This document shows positions 53,135 to 64,000 of a stretch of DNA of 64,000 nucleotides, piece by piece. The notes under the pieces were generated by a model. It was given only the letters and a program-made list of their open reading frames with translations, did not search any database and was not told the origin of the DNA. Position 1 is the first letter of the stretch, and each line of letters opens with the position of its first letter. The DNA is from Timema cristinae (Eukaryota > Arthropoda > Insecta > Phasmatodea > Timematidae). The DNA is taken from NCBI GenBank assembly GCA_039000515.1, contig JBCFYV010000012.1:30431821-30495820 (forward strand). Direction: 5' to 3'. Made by a program: the position numbers and the translations under genes.

Positions 53135-53278
53135 TGTAACCTGCGTCAGTGGTCAAATGGGCTAAGGCATCAATTTCGCAGTATACTAGTTTGCCAATGT
53201 GGATCCGGACAACTGAGCGCCACCATCTGGGCCCCGCCAACTGGGCACGGCCAATTGAGTGCGTGGACAACTGGACGC
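53135..53278 (+). repeat. SINE-B head fragment joined to GACAACTGG-type repeats
   Basis: 53135-53200 is a SINE-B head (GGTCAAATGGGCTAAGGCAT, TTCGCAGTATACTAGTTTGC). It breaks into GGACAACTGAGCGCC, CCAACTGGGCACGG, CCAATTGAGTGCG and GGACAACTGGACGCC: four spaced copies of a short motif also present at 41130-41160. The second part may be a transposon end that interrupted the SINE. Confidence 0.5.
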
Positions 53279-53463
53279 CAAAAGTAACCCCACTTTTTTT
53301 CTTTAAAAAAAATCACTGTTTTTCTAGCATAATGCAATGCACTTTGTTTCTTTTTAATTATAAAGTGATGAGTAAAATCAAAAGATGCAATCTTTGACTA
53401 TGTGCAACATCATATTTTATTTACATATTCTTTGTCTTGTATTAATGCATTGCAATAGCTAAG

Positions 53464-53481
53464 TTAGGTTAGGTTAGGTTA
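53464..53481 (+). repeat. Interstitial TTAGG array (three units plus TTA)
   Basis: TTAGGTTAGGTTAGGTTA is the canonical arthropod telomere repeat. Three units can arise by chance or from repair; it supports, but does not prove, an arthropod source. Confidence 0.8.
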
Positions 53482-53526
53482 ACTTTATAAATATGGATTA
53501 ATTAAGTTTCCAAACAACTTCAAATA

Positions 53527-53681
53527 TGAATATATATATATTATATATATTAATTAATATATATATAAAATATATATATATATTTATATATATATAATAT
53601 AATTATTTATATATATATATTATAATATATAATATAATTATTATATATATATATAATATATATAATTAATATATATATATG

Positions 53682-53721
<40 letters not shown>

Positions 53722-53728
53722 TATATAT
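53527..53728. repeat. AT microsatellite
   Basis: Almost pure TATATA and ATTATATA runs over 200 bp, self-complementary. Confidence 0.95.
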
Positions 53729-54239
53729 GATGTTGCGCTGAAAATAGTATTTGTTAAAAAAAATTATGTTTAGTTTTTACCCATATGGAAGTTAAAAAAA
53801 CACCTTTTTCTTTTATTTCTTTAATTAACTTCGTGCATAGCCGGAACGACTAGTAGTGAGATGTGGTGATAAAAAAACTAAAAAAAGGGCAGTGTGAATT
53901 GGCGGTAGGTAATAAAATAGTAGGTAGTAAAATCGATTTAACATTGCCTATTGGGCGCATTTTCCTCAAATGCCTATTTTGGTGCCTAAATCATATATTT
54001 TTAATTCCTATTTGCTTGCCTGTTTTAACATTTTTGGTGCCTAAGAATCCTTTTCCTAGTAAAGAGTTGTTTTTTTCCTGCTCATAAATTCAGAGACGCT
54101 CGATGCCGTTAGCTACTCTAAGTCGCTTTTTGTGTGACTTTATCCTTATAAATGGTCAGCCAACTCCTAAAACTCAGTGCTACCAACTCAAGCGCGTTTC
54201 ATTAGCTTCTAAAAGGTTTTATTGGAGAGCGGTATCGAC

Positions 54240-54405
54240 CCTTATAAGTGATAACTTGGTTTAAGGTGTCCTTATCGCAATATACTAGATCACCAATTAC
54301 AGGAAGCTTGGAGTTTGAATCCCGACATGGTGCTGTTTTTCCCTTAGTGGTTCACCAGGATTTCTTCACGCCTATGTGGCACGTTTTTCCCAATTTTTCC
54401 TTTTC
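54240..54405 (+). repeat. Degenerate SINE-B copy, 5' part
   Basis: TTAAGGTGTCCTTATCGCAA (head), GGAGTTTGAATCCCGACATG (box B) and TTTTTCCCTTAGTGGTTCAC (body) are in order. The common tail is not found. Confidence 0.6.
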
Positions 54406-54419
54406 TCCTCCCTGCTTCA

Positions 54420-56040
54420 TTGATGTGTATATATTGTAGCCTATTTATAATAATTTGGCTAAGTAGTTAATTGAGATAGCCGATAACAAAAAGGAGATTT
54501 CTGTCTATATAAGCCATACTTTTATACATTATCTAACAAAAAGAGATTGCATCTAATCTTTATTTGTCACCTCTTGCTTTAAGTACCAGAGTGACAATCA
54601 GTAACCGCTGTAATCCAGGATAATTAATTTATTTACTACCCCTCCATCCCTCTCTAAACAGTGATAATCCAAGAGGGAGGAAGGGTTTGGGATTATTCCC
54701 AGATGGCAAATGATGTGCGTTGATTCTGATGAATCTTTATCTCAATTTCCTGCCTCTTACACCCTTTTCAATCTTCCGATCGAATCACTCGTGGCAGAGA
54801 GGGAAGGTGAGGGGCGTTGATTAATTTAAAGCAGGATTTTGAAGTAAATCACCGGTGATTGAAGTGTAGAAAGAGAGAGAGAGAGTACGGATGCTAATGT
54901 AGGCCATTAGCCGAGCCTTGGACGTTACTGTTCCTCAAAGATGTATTTATGATCACTGACATGGCCAGACATTTTCATTTGGGGGAGGATTGGAAACTGA
55001 CATTAATCTAAGTCCATTTCTATTCTCTTACATCTCCAGCAATTTTATATTCTTAATAATATTATATTATTATTTATATACCCTCCTACAAGGGGGGACT
55101 CCAAGTTTAGAAATCTCTCATAATATAGGTACACGAAGGAATTTGTTATTTTAAAATAAGGAGCAAAAATAAGTTTAAAGATTTAATCAAATCCCTATAG
55201 CAATAAAAATCATAACTTTACAAATTTTATAATGAAAAAATGTAGTTGAAGTAAAATGAGTTCATTTCAACGCCATGTCACGTAAAATATAGCTGCTTTA
55301 AAGTAAAGTTAAATGATATAAACATATAAAAAAATCTTCCTCATACAAATAAAACCATATTTCAACACGGTCACAACAGAAAAGGATTTATATAAGAGGA
55401 TTGATTATTTTAATGGTTTTGATGTCTTATTACTGTCATTCTCATGGTAAAAAATTGCTTTGAGTAGGATGCACCGGGTGTTTCACAACAAGCAACGTTG
55501 GAGTCCTTTCCCACTAGTGGACGGGTTTCTCATTGCAATATAATTGAAAAACCAATAGCGTGTTACTTACTCTTATATGTATGATCCAAACAGTAATCAG
55601 GCGCCCCACAACACGTGTCAAAGGTTACGTCCAAGGCTCATACGCATGTTCTCCTGCTACGACACCCAAGCACACATGTGCCAAATTTACCTTCTTCATT
55701 AGTAAGTACACGGAAGTTTTCTGCTCATAAAAAAGTGTTGTACAGTCCTAAGTGTGTGGAGGTCTCAGGAAGTGAGACTTATATTGCTGGTGCTAAGAGA
55801 GATTTCGTTTGCAAAATATGAGGGACGCAGTTTCTTTTCATATGATGGTATGAAAGTTTTAATGGAAATTTATATTGCCAGTGGGTAAGTGGTCGTATCA
55901 CCCTCCCTGCACCCCACACTCCTCCCTGTGCACACTAGCTAAATTGTGTAGGGCTTTCAAGGTCAAGCACTTCACAATCGCTTAAAGTGCTACTACTGTG
56001 CCAACGTGCTCTAATTGCTGTATTTCATTGCCTTATTTTG
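54420..56040. other. No recognisable gene
   Basis: Mixed composition. Frame 55615-55821 (68 codons) ends 220 bp before the pseudogene start. It might be a lost upstream part of that gene or chance; no domain is recognised. Confidence 0.35.
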
Positions 56041-56044
56041 CAAA

Positions 56045-58270
56045 ATGTCTGTAGAAGTGGTTGGCCGATAAAGAAAACGCAGTAGCAAGAGTTGTTTATT
56101 TTGTGACATTTCTAAATATTTAGTGCAAGAACGAAAGCCGAACCCTTTTATGAATTATGACTACTCAAAGCGCTGCTGAGAGTCCAGCTAATCTTATCGA
56201 TGCATTTAAAAGATAAATGCTTTCTGTGAAACTAACAGCTGGAGTATTTAATTCTGTGGAATGCAATATTTCATTAGAACAATCTCAAATATCCTCTTCA
56301 ACTGTGACGGGTGATTTTATCGGAATAACTAAAAATGAGGATGCTATGCAAAGGTGGCTTCTTCTGTATCCTTTTAAAAATGCTATCCATCAGGTTATAT
56401 TGATGTTTCTTGGTTGTGAGCTGGATGCTACTAGTGATATCATTCTTCATTTCACAATGAATGGTATCAGACGAGAATGACTAAAAATGAAGGAAATATC
56501 CGGCGCCTAATTGCTCTTTTGGCTCAGTATAATCCATTCAAATATAATTCCGAACAAAATGTCTTATATATATTTATACTGGATCAGTTGTTGGGAAAAG
56601 CGTATCACAATGTTTACTTTCAGTAAAACATAATGGAGATCAAGTGATAAGTCAATTTAAAGGAGATAGCTTAATTTCAAGAAAAAACTTATTTGAACCA
56701 ATAAAAAAGACGAAGTTCTTAATCTTAATAACACACATAAGTTGAAGCAAGACAACAAATTTAATAAATCACTTGATGAGTTGAAGCAAGACACAAAGTT
56801 AATAAATCACTAGACGACTCTAAACACATTGTTGAAGTGTAGAAGTTAGCTATGTTAGCAGGCCTGCGTGGATTTGATTTGCGTAGCTTAACATCTCATG
56901 AATTAATAGGATATCCAAAATATTTTTAAAACAAAGGTGGTTTTTATCATAAAAGTCAGAAATATAGTTTTATGAACGAAATAGAAAATAACCACTCTCG
57001 TAAACCCAATTTAAGACTATAAAATAATATAATGCTCAAAATAACAAAAAGGCCTGTATTATTGATGGAAGGGCACTTGTTAACTCTATTAAGGTAAAAA
57101 TAAAATCCAAACTTTTTGGCAGTTTGCTCAAAAGTTTTTCATGCAAACGACATATTTACTTTCGAGTGTCTCTGTATCAAGAGTTGACGTGGTATTCCAT
57201 AGGATGACATATCCATTAAATTTGTTGAAAATGAATTGCAGTCCAAGAGGAAAAGATTCAAGTAAAGCCATTATTTTGGAACCTTTTACAAATGTCCCAA
57301 ATAATTTTAAAAACTTTTTCCCAAATTTCGAAAATAAGCTAAGCTTTTCTAAATGTTTATGAAACTATGTTAATACAAATATTCAGATTGAATATGATAA
57401 AGAAATATATATTTGCGGTGGGTTTGATGACCCTACGAAGTATTATAAGCTACAGAATTCTGTTTTTGACGAATTTTTTGATTTAACATTAAATCATCTA
57501 GAAGGAGATTCTAGACTTATCTACCATATTTTCATGCATATCGATATCTGGAGCAATCAGAAATAGCTGTGCATAATCCAAATACTGATGTATTTGTCTT
57601 GGAATTCATTTATGGTTAAAGCCTCAAGAGGATTACAGCTGCAAAGGTTTATGGTTTCATTCAGGTCCAGCGAAAAAAATTCAGATAGTAGGATGCCACC
57701 TAGCTGTACAAACACTTGGAGAAGAAGTTAGTATCAAATTGCAGGCATTACATGCCCTGACTGGTAGTGATACAACTAGTCGCATAAATAAAAGCCTTGA
57801 ATCTTGCTCATTGGTCGTTTATCTAGTAAGCACTTTCTTTGCTAAGAAACGGAACTGTCATTACTCCAGAAAAATATTGTTTTATCTTATATGCAAACAA
57901 AGCATTTCAGCAGGGGATGTTCGGTACAGATCAATTTCTCCATGATTGGCTTTAGCGTGAACTTATCACAAGTACTCTTCACTTCTGTTGCATTATATTT
58001 GAACTGTCTGAAAGCTTCTGGACATGTTTATATTTGAAAAAAAATGCATACTTGCCTTTATTCGAACCCTTAAATTTTGAATATTTAGGATACGAACTTG
58101 AAGAAATTTATATTCTGTATCCCAAGCTCATAACCAAAGAACCAGTTCTAGCTGACATGTAAATGTTAAACTTCATGTATTACCAAATTGTGCAGTTGTA
58201 GAAATTTTTAAATAATGTGTATAAGCTTTGTAAATTTACAGAGGAAAACTGTAAAAAGTTTGAAGCTGGA
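56045..58270 (+). pseudogene. Broken copy of an uncharacterised multicopy invertebrate protein (LTGSDTTS motif)
   Basis: Several frames line up in one order with a family common in multicopy form in invertebrate and fish genomes, for which I know no assigned function. The start at 56045 (MSVEVVGR, then a stop) leads to SCLFCDISKYL, a Cys-x2-Cys start. 56217-56477 follows in another frame. 57060-57120 gives IIDGRALVNSIKVKIKSKLF. 57540-57620 gives NPNTDVFVLG (family: P.TDV.V). 57645-57735 gives LWFHSGPAKKIQIVGCHLAV; 57736-57800 gives LQALHALTGSDTTSR (family: LTGCDTTS). A tail near 58030-58130 gives FEYLGYELEEIYILYPKLIT. At least eight stops or frameshifts break it. No introns are evident, so a retrocopy or transposon-borne gene is possible. 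Confidence 0.7.
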
Positions 58271-58279
58271 TAAATCCCT

Positions 58280-58975
58280 TTTGATATTCTTCCCCAATTA
58301 ATACTTCCAGAACTGTCAGATTATGGTTTTATTACTTAAACCTTTTATATATTATGGTGTTAGCAACAAAAGTAAATTTTATTAAGACATGTGAGAACTT
58401 GCTTTTACTAAAACACTTGAACAAATTTCGTTCTTAAGCCACGACTCTAGCGCCGTATAGTATATAATGTAAACATTTATTTGAACAAAAAATCGCTGGG
58501 CAACATGAATATTCTTAAAGCCAATGGCCTTCTCAACATATCCCAAAAAACAGAATGCGTCTCTCATATTTGCAAACGAAGCCCCTCCCAGCTCCCGGTC
58601 TATTATATTTATTCCTTAAATTAAATATTTACTCAAATACTTATGTACAGTTCTCTATAAAAAAGAATTAAATAAATAAAATGTACATATTCATATTAAC
58701 ACATTTAAATTTCTTATAAAATAAACAATTATGACGGAAAAATCTAGTTTTAATTACACTTAAATATTATTCGAAAGTACCTGATATATTTGTGGACTTT
58801 TAAAGAAGATGTAGTTTTTTTACTTTATCGGACTATAGACTCCCGTGAGATCGATGAATTGTTGCGCCCCTGCACTATCTAATCTCTCTACCCAAACGGC
58901 AGGTCTATGTTTACTATGTATATACCCTGTCAATGAAAATTTTAACCATTTTGTACTTTGATATTTTAATTATAT
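58280..58975. other. No recognisable gene
   Basis: The minus-strand frame 58382-58567 is not gene-like. No repeat is recognised. Confidence 0.35.
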
Positions 58976-58978
58976 AGT

Positions 58979-59035
58979 ATAATAATAATAATAATAATAA
59001 TATAATAATAATAATAATAATAATATAATATAATA
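58979..59035. repeat. (TAA)n microsatellite
   Basis: Interrupted ATA/TAA units. The sequence after it is not a SINE that I can identify, although such tails mark SINE ends elsewhere in the window. Confidence 0.9.
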
Positions 59036-59329
59036 GTTCTTCTAACCTAGTTGGTCATGATGTGCTTCCTATTCATCCGGAACTAGGTATGCAATCAGCC
59101 CTTCATCTGGTTAGTGCTTTTAGCACTATCTGGAAGAAAGCCCATGTCCTAGGGAAGTCCTGAAAATGTAGTAGCTCGCTCTACAGAAATTCACTCTCCA
59201 CAATCTATATATTTAAACTAGTTCATGCCAGTTACATTTAATACAAACGGGGTAATTAACCACAATTATATCACCTTAATATATTTGTTTTTATCAGTCA
59301 ACTCAACTAAAACCCAGATCAATGAACAA

Positions 59330-59530
59330 GTGGTCTAAATGTCAAGTTTCTTGATTCTGGTAAATCAGTGATAGGGAGGTTAAGGTTTTAATCCTGGCTG
59401 AGTGTGTTGAGGATTTTTTTTAATGTTATCTTATACTAATGTAGGTATATATCTTATAAATTCTACCTTATTCTTCCTTAATAGCATAATTATGTGTACA
59501 ACCTAAATAATTAGTAAGCTACGGCGTTAA
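59330..59530 (+). repeat. Degenerate SINE-B copy
   Basis: AAGTGGTCTAAATGTCAAG, GGTTTTAATCCTGGCTGAGT, TGTGTTGAGGATTTT and ACAACCTAAATAATTAGTAA are in SINE-B order. Confidence 0.55.
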
Positions 59531-59539
59531 AAATAGTAT

Positions 59540-60365
59540 AATTATAATGCATATAGCACAAACACACGGTAGAAAAGACCAAACAACTAATTAACAAACT
59601 ATCTCCAAGAATGACATATTTAACATATCGAAATAAATCATATAAAAAATAAATATCTGATTATATTATCTCCCATTCAGAATCAAACAGCGCCCCATAG
59701 ACCTTGCCATTTAGCCACAGGTGTAGAATGCAATGTTCTTGTTTGACATAAATGTTTGTTGGGAGGCCAACCCTGTTGGATAACATGCCTCACTGCCCAA
59801 GAAATGTAAATAAGATAATGTCTAAAACTTGTCAGCTTTTTCTAAAAAAAAAAAAAAAATGTGGGTAGAACAGCAATTATGAATGACATAACCTTTCCAA
59901 ACAGGAAAGAATTACTTTTTTTAAACGAAGCAGCTGTATGTGAGTAAAAATTCTCATTATAGTAAAAAATAAAGTAAATGTGAACGAACGGTCATGACAG
60001 TTTATACAAAATTATGTGTGTACACATTGAATTCATTGTTGAACTTATCTGACATTTTTACCGATATCCAATTATCTCCAGTTTCTACTTCTCTTTCTTT
60101 TTTATATACATATGGATAAAACCTAATTTTTATAAGAATAGTTGTAACTCACAGCTAGAAACCAGATCTACTTTCACGTATTCACACGTCAGGTCGTGTG
60201 ATCGGAAGCTCTCACCTTTGATAAATATTATCAATGTTAAAATAATATAATGTTATTGACCGCGAAAATATGTATTTTTTAAAAGACTTTTTCTTTAAAA
60301 ATTAGACTATAGTCGTAGGTCTACGCTTAAACGATTCTTTATTAAAGACTCAATCTAAGTAAAAT
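59540..60365. other. No recognisable gene
   Basis: A+T-rich. A CAGCGCCCCATAGACCTTGC stretch near 59690 resembles a worn reverse tRNA-like head but lacks the rest. Confidence 0.3.
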
Positions 60366-60369
60366 GGAT

Positions 60370-60540
60370 GAGAAGGGTAGGATATGGTAAATGTATCCAC
60401 ATTCATGTGAAGAGAGTTTCGGAAAATAATAAATTATTGAAAATCAATTATTGGTTCACCTATAAATAATTCAATCCCCAGCGTCTCTATTGACGACAGT
60501 ATTATAGTTTGCGGGTCTAACGATTTGGACCACTCAATCT
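60370..60540 (-). repeat. Degenerate SINE-B copy, reverse
   Basis: GGTAAATGTATCCACATTCA, TTCAATCCCCAGCGTCTC and GGGTCTAACGATTTGGACCA are the complements of body, box B and head. Confidence 0.45.
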
Positions 60541-60684
60541 TCGCTACTGACTATACTAATGTTAAAACCTGTATCTATTTTTGTGCACTTTCTAGATTTG
60601 ATTGACATTTATAGTAATAAAAATATATGAAAGGTCTAATACCTATGTTATTCTATTTAAATTCACACTCAGGGCTCCTTTTTA

Positions 60685-61125
60685 AAAATAAAGATAAGTT
60701 ACATGTATTACAACAGATAAAGATAGGGTACATATATTACAACAACAAATAAAGATAGATTCCGTATATTACAACAACAAATAAAGATAAGTTACATATA
60801 TTACAACAACAAATAAAGATAAGTTACATATATTACAAGAAAATAAAGATAAATTACATATATTACAATAACAAATAATGATAAGTTACATATATTGCAA
60901 CAACATATAAAAATGAGATATATATCTTACAACAACAAATAAAGATAAGTTACATATATTACAATAAAATAAAGATAAATTACATATATTACAATAACAA
61001 ATAATGATAAGTTACATATATTGCAACAACATATAAAAATGAGATATATATCTTACAACAACAAATAAAGATAAGTTACATATATTACAATAAAATAAAG
61101 ATAAATTACATATATTACAATAATT
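60685..61125 (+). repeat. ~30-bp minisatellite with a 126-bp higher-order period
   Basis: The basic unit is AATAAAGATAAGTTACATAT plus ATTACAACAAC. From 60811 four variant units (AAGTTACATATATTACAA; AAATTACATATATTACAATA; AATGATAAGTTACATATATTGC; AAAATGAGATATATATC) form a block repeated at exactly 126 bp: 60811, 60937, 61063. The last block is partial. Confidence 0.93.
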
Positions 61126-61509
61126 CAAAAATGAGGTGGCCCAATGGCTTGATAATTTTATAATAAAGGAAATTGATAAAACTAAAGAAAGAGGAAAAAT
61201 AAACTACTAAGAATAAGAATAAATTTGATGAAGAAAGCCCACCTAGGGAAAGAGGAAAGATGTGGGAAGAATCCAATGCACAAAGGTGACATCTTCTTCC
61301 TTTCTTCTGTCTTCTATAGTAGAAGTAGTCACACTCATATACATATATTACAACAAAAACTCCTAAACTTATAGAAAAAATAGGGATCATAAGGATCACG
61401 ATAATATTATTTATCAAATAATATGAAAAACAAATTAAAATTAAGGAACTTTAATTTTAAAATACAGGCAATAAAACATTAATAGAAACAATGAAAACGA
61501 ACATAATGG

Positions 61510-61860
61510 CGTCAGTTTGGTTCTGTCTGATTTGATAATGACGGTACCTTAGATTATAAATAATGTCAAGTGTACTGAGGTTTTCTCCTCAAAATGGTTT
61601 CTCTCTATTCCTACAAAAAGACACGGATAAACTTCTTATAAAAATCTGCCTTCCCAATCTTTGGGATGATGACTATAACAATTTAGACAAAGTGTAACCC
61701 CGTTTGTGTGAATTGTTGAGATTGGGAGACCACCGTGTAAAAACAACCTCAGCATGCATAGCCAGGGTTGGAATCTTGAGCTCTATGTCACCTGCAAGTC
61801 ATGTTAGTGTAGATATACGGATAGCCAGTGGTGGTAAGACGCAATACAAACACAAACTAC
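61510..61860 (+). repeat. Degenerate SINE-B relics
   Basis: AAGTGTACTGAGGTTTTCTC and AAATGGTTTCTCTCTATTCC near 61565-61615 are SINE-B words; GGGTTGGAATCTTGAGCTC and GGTGGTAAGACGC near 61770-61840 suggest a second one. Heads are not recognisable. Confidence 0.4.
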
Positions 61861-61899
61861 TAAATTGTGAAGAAGTAACATTGAAATGAACAATATAAT

Positions 61900-62425
61900 A
61901 TTGATATACATTATACCCTTATAAGGGTCCAATTTCAAGTCTATGAGGATTTTTTTTTTTTCACTTATGTTTTATTTGTATTTTTAGCATCCCTTCTTAC
62001 GTTCTGTACCTATGATGCATGCTGTATTGTGTATTTTTTCTCGATATAAATTACTGTCCTCTCTCACTTTATTTACCTTCTTTATAGTAACAGGGTGTTT
62101 ATTTACTCGCTTTTATTTATGTGTGTCTTTTCTCAAACCACTTTAAACCTTATCTACATTCACCTTTTTTCTTGTTTCCGTTATTTGCTCTCACCTACAC
62201 ATCATTTGGGAGTTCTTCTTTGTGTTTTTAAACCATGTTTTGCACCAATATTTATATCAGTGTTTATTTCTTAAAACCGTCTTGTTAATTTCAGAATATT
62301 CTCCTCAGTGTAAGATCTTTAAAGGTTTGATCCAATCCATCTTGTCTTGTTTCTTAATCTTTTGCTCTAATTTTTATATTTTCTGCTTTTATTGGTTTAT
62401 GTTTTGTCTCTTTTCTCTGAAGCAT

Positions 62426-62468
<43 letters not shown>

Positions 62469-62870
62469 TATTTCTAAGCTGTACTTATATGCCCTATTGA
62501 AGTGTTCCTTCAATTACCTGATGTGATATATCGGTAAAAGTGTGCCTGTGGCCAGTATATGTTTGTCAAATTAGTTTGTGTTAGAAAGTATTCCAAAACT
62601 CATCAACACATGGTAATAATATATGAAAATAGTTTTATAAACCTTATATAATCTTCTATTATTTCATGAAACAGTGTCTGCATGTTAAGATTCTAAAAAT
62701 ATTTATTTATTTCCTGGAAGCTGTTGGTTCACGGAACTGCACTACTCCGGGGATCCAACCCCTACAAGCACTAACCTAATGTATAAATTCATTTGGTACA
62801 TACGTTTGTTGTATCAACAAAATTTCTTCACATTTTATCTACACCTGCTAATATTAATGTAGGGTGATAA
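61900..62870. other. Pyrimidine-rich stretch and (TA)n run, no gene
   Basis: T- and C-rich sequence from 61940 to 62420 is followed by a TA run (62429-62465). Frame 62222-62500 is phenylalanine-rich because of composition. Confidence 0.5.
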
Positions 62871-62873
62871 AAA

Positions 62874-63225
62874 ACGTGAGTTAAGGTTAGGGTTTTTGCA
62901 GTTTATGGAGTTAAAAAACTATTTTATCCATAGCAAATAATATATCACTTTAGTATATGCATTCAGTTATTTTTTAGACAAAGTAATGGCAATATTTGTT
63001 GAACATTTGTCATTAGAATACTGGCAGTTATACATACACTTTCAATGAAGAGAAAAAGTAATGTTCAACTATGTACTCACGAAAATTATTCAAGAGCGGT
63101 TGGTATTACCGTCTATAAAAAAAACTAAACATATCTATTGAATAAATATTAGGGATATTTTGGCAAAAGGCTTTTTGTTATAAAAACCATAAAAATATGG
63201 ATGATAGCTCACGTTCTCTTCTACT
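62874..63225. mobile_element. Foldback element, diverged copy
   Basis: The left end AGGGTGATAAAAAACGTGAG and right end GATAGCTCACGTTCTC are complementary, and TTTTTGCAGTTT ... CATTCAGTT pairs loosely with AACTAAACATATC ... GTTATAAAAACC. The centre, ATTCTAATGACA/TTCAATGAAGAGAAAAAGT, is the complement of the 46366 copy's centre. Well diverged. Confidence 0.55.
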
Positions 63226-63314
63226 CCAAATAAATATCATAAAGAAATTTATATAAATAATTTAAATATTAAATCTTAATAAAATTGACCAAACTATGCA
63301 CGAATAAATAGTAT

Positions 63315-63570
63315 AAACTCAATTCGGTGGCTTCATGGTCTAAGGCAATATTTTCGCTATAGACAAGATGGTCGATTATTGGGAGATCGAGGTTCGAATC
63401 TCCGTCGAGTGTACTGAGGTTTTTTCCCCCCAAATGATGCTCCATTAACTCTCCGTGTAAATGCAGGTACACTCCCTATAAATATGACCTTCCTAATCCT
63501 AGAGCCCCCAGCGTAGTTAGTACATAGGTGTCTAAACTGAACGGGTAGTAAGATGCAGTGCTAAAAAAAA
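63315..63570 (+). repeat. SINE-B, well preserved
   Basis: CTTCATGGTCTAAGGCAATA (box A), GGGAGATCGAGGTTCGAATC (box B), GAGTGTACTGAGGTTTTTTC, GTGTAAATGCAGGTACACTC and AACTGAACGGGTAGTAAGAT are in order, ending GCAGTGCTAAAAAAAA. Confidence 0.85.
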
Positions 63571-63579
63571 CCTAATATT

Positions 63580-64000
63580 ACGCAGATTTGCCAATAAAAA
63601 AAACTTGACTCTAATTTGTTTTATTGAGAAGCATTTGACCTGTTTATTACTACCATGCACCCTGCTGTCAATAAATAAATGTAATTTAATCAAAATTTAA
63701 AGAGTTGCTTTAGAAAAGATGGCTAATTTGTTTAGAGAAATATATTTGGTAAAATAGACAAAAGTTTTTTTCGAAATGGTTGGCCATTCAAAAATAAGAG
63801 GGAAAAGAAAGGGAGAGGTTGACATTATCGATATATTACTAAGAGTATTATTTGTATTACTAATTAATTTTCTTGTCTATCTTAGCTTTTTTTACTCCTA
63901 GTAAGATATCAATTTTAAAATTATTTGTTTCTTAACTTGTTCGGTCATCATAGCTATCCCATTTTAAGATATTTCCCTTTAAGGTATCTTGAAATGAAGC
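63580..64000. other. No recognisable gene
   Basis: A+T-rich sequence to the window end; no motif recognised. Confidence 0.35.

Noticed and set aside
54720..54745. Hammerhead-ribozyme-like CTGATGA
   Set aside because: The paired GAAA core and flanking stems are missing.

Overview
This is A+T-rich, non-coding eukaryotic DNA. No intact host gene, rRNA or functional tRNA gene is visible, and almost everything that can be named is a transposable element, a decayed transposase or a tandem repeat. An arthropod, most likely an insect, is the best guess. The reasons are hundreds of bases of tRNA-derived SINEs, hAT (Buster-like), PIF/Harbinger and Helitron remnants, a short TTAGG array, and long AT microsatellites. 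The species cannot be named from the sequence.

Region by region: 1-9 kb has a degenerate SINE, then a structurally complete hAT element (1793-4394, 8-bp duplication CCTTAGAC, transposase on the minus strand with one nonsense codon and one frameshift), a PIF1/Helitron helicase fragment beside it, and a 63-bp tandem repeat. 9.6-13.3 kb is bounded by matching inverted termini and holds no recognisable gene. 13.3-19.4 kb is a SINE-dense block with a head-to-head SINE pair present twice in opposite orientation, a degenerate tandem array, and a candidate LTR leader with repeated tRNA-Lys-like primer-binding motifs. 19.7-23 kb has a small Harbinger derivative and a foldback-like element whose interior carries an array of short hairpins. 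24-34 kb has a hAT MITE inside a SINE, a Harbinger transposase 5' fragment, elements whose two arms are pseudo-tRNAs in opposite orientation, a 26-bp minisatellite, and a Harbinger derivative carrying two SINE insertions. 34-49 kb has further SINEs (several nested, with clear target duplications), a large TA/TATG microsatellite, MITEs and foldback copies. 49-55 kb has a repeat family with a hairpin terminus, amplified locally with one inverted copy. 56-58.3 kb is a multiply broken copy of an uncharacterised multicopy protein family (LTGSDTTS motif). 58-64 kb has a higher-order 126-bp minisatellite, a foldback copy and a well-preserved SINE.

SINE names used here are mine. SINE-A has a GTAGTTGGCTAACGC head. 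SINE-B has a CATGGTCTAACGC head. SINE-C has a lysine-tRNA-like head and ends near GTCTGTCCTACTC. SINE-E has a GTGACCTGG head. A, B and E share one 3' tail (GCGTATAACCCGAACGGG ... GTAAGACGCGGTGCTAA). SINE-A has inserted into SINE-B twice, so A was active more recently than B. Nothing here works as an operon or pathway; the genes present are transposition genes and all are broken. Coordinates of degenerate repeats are approximate.
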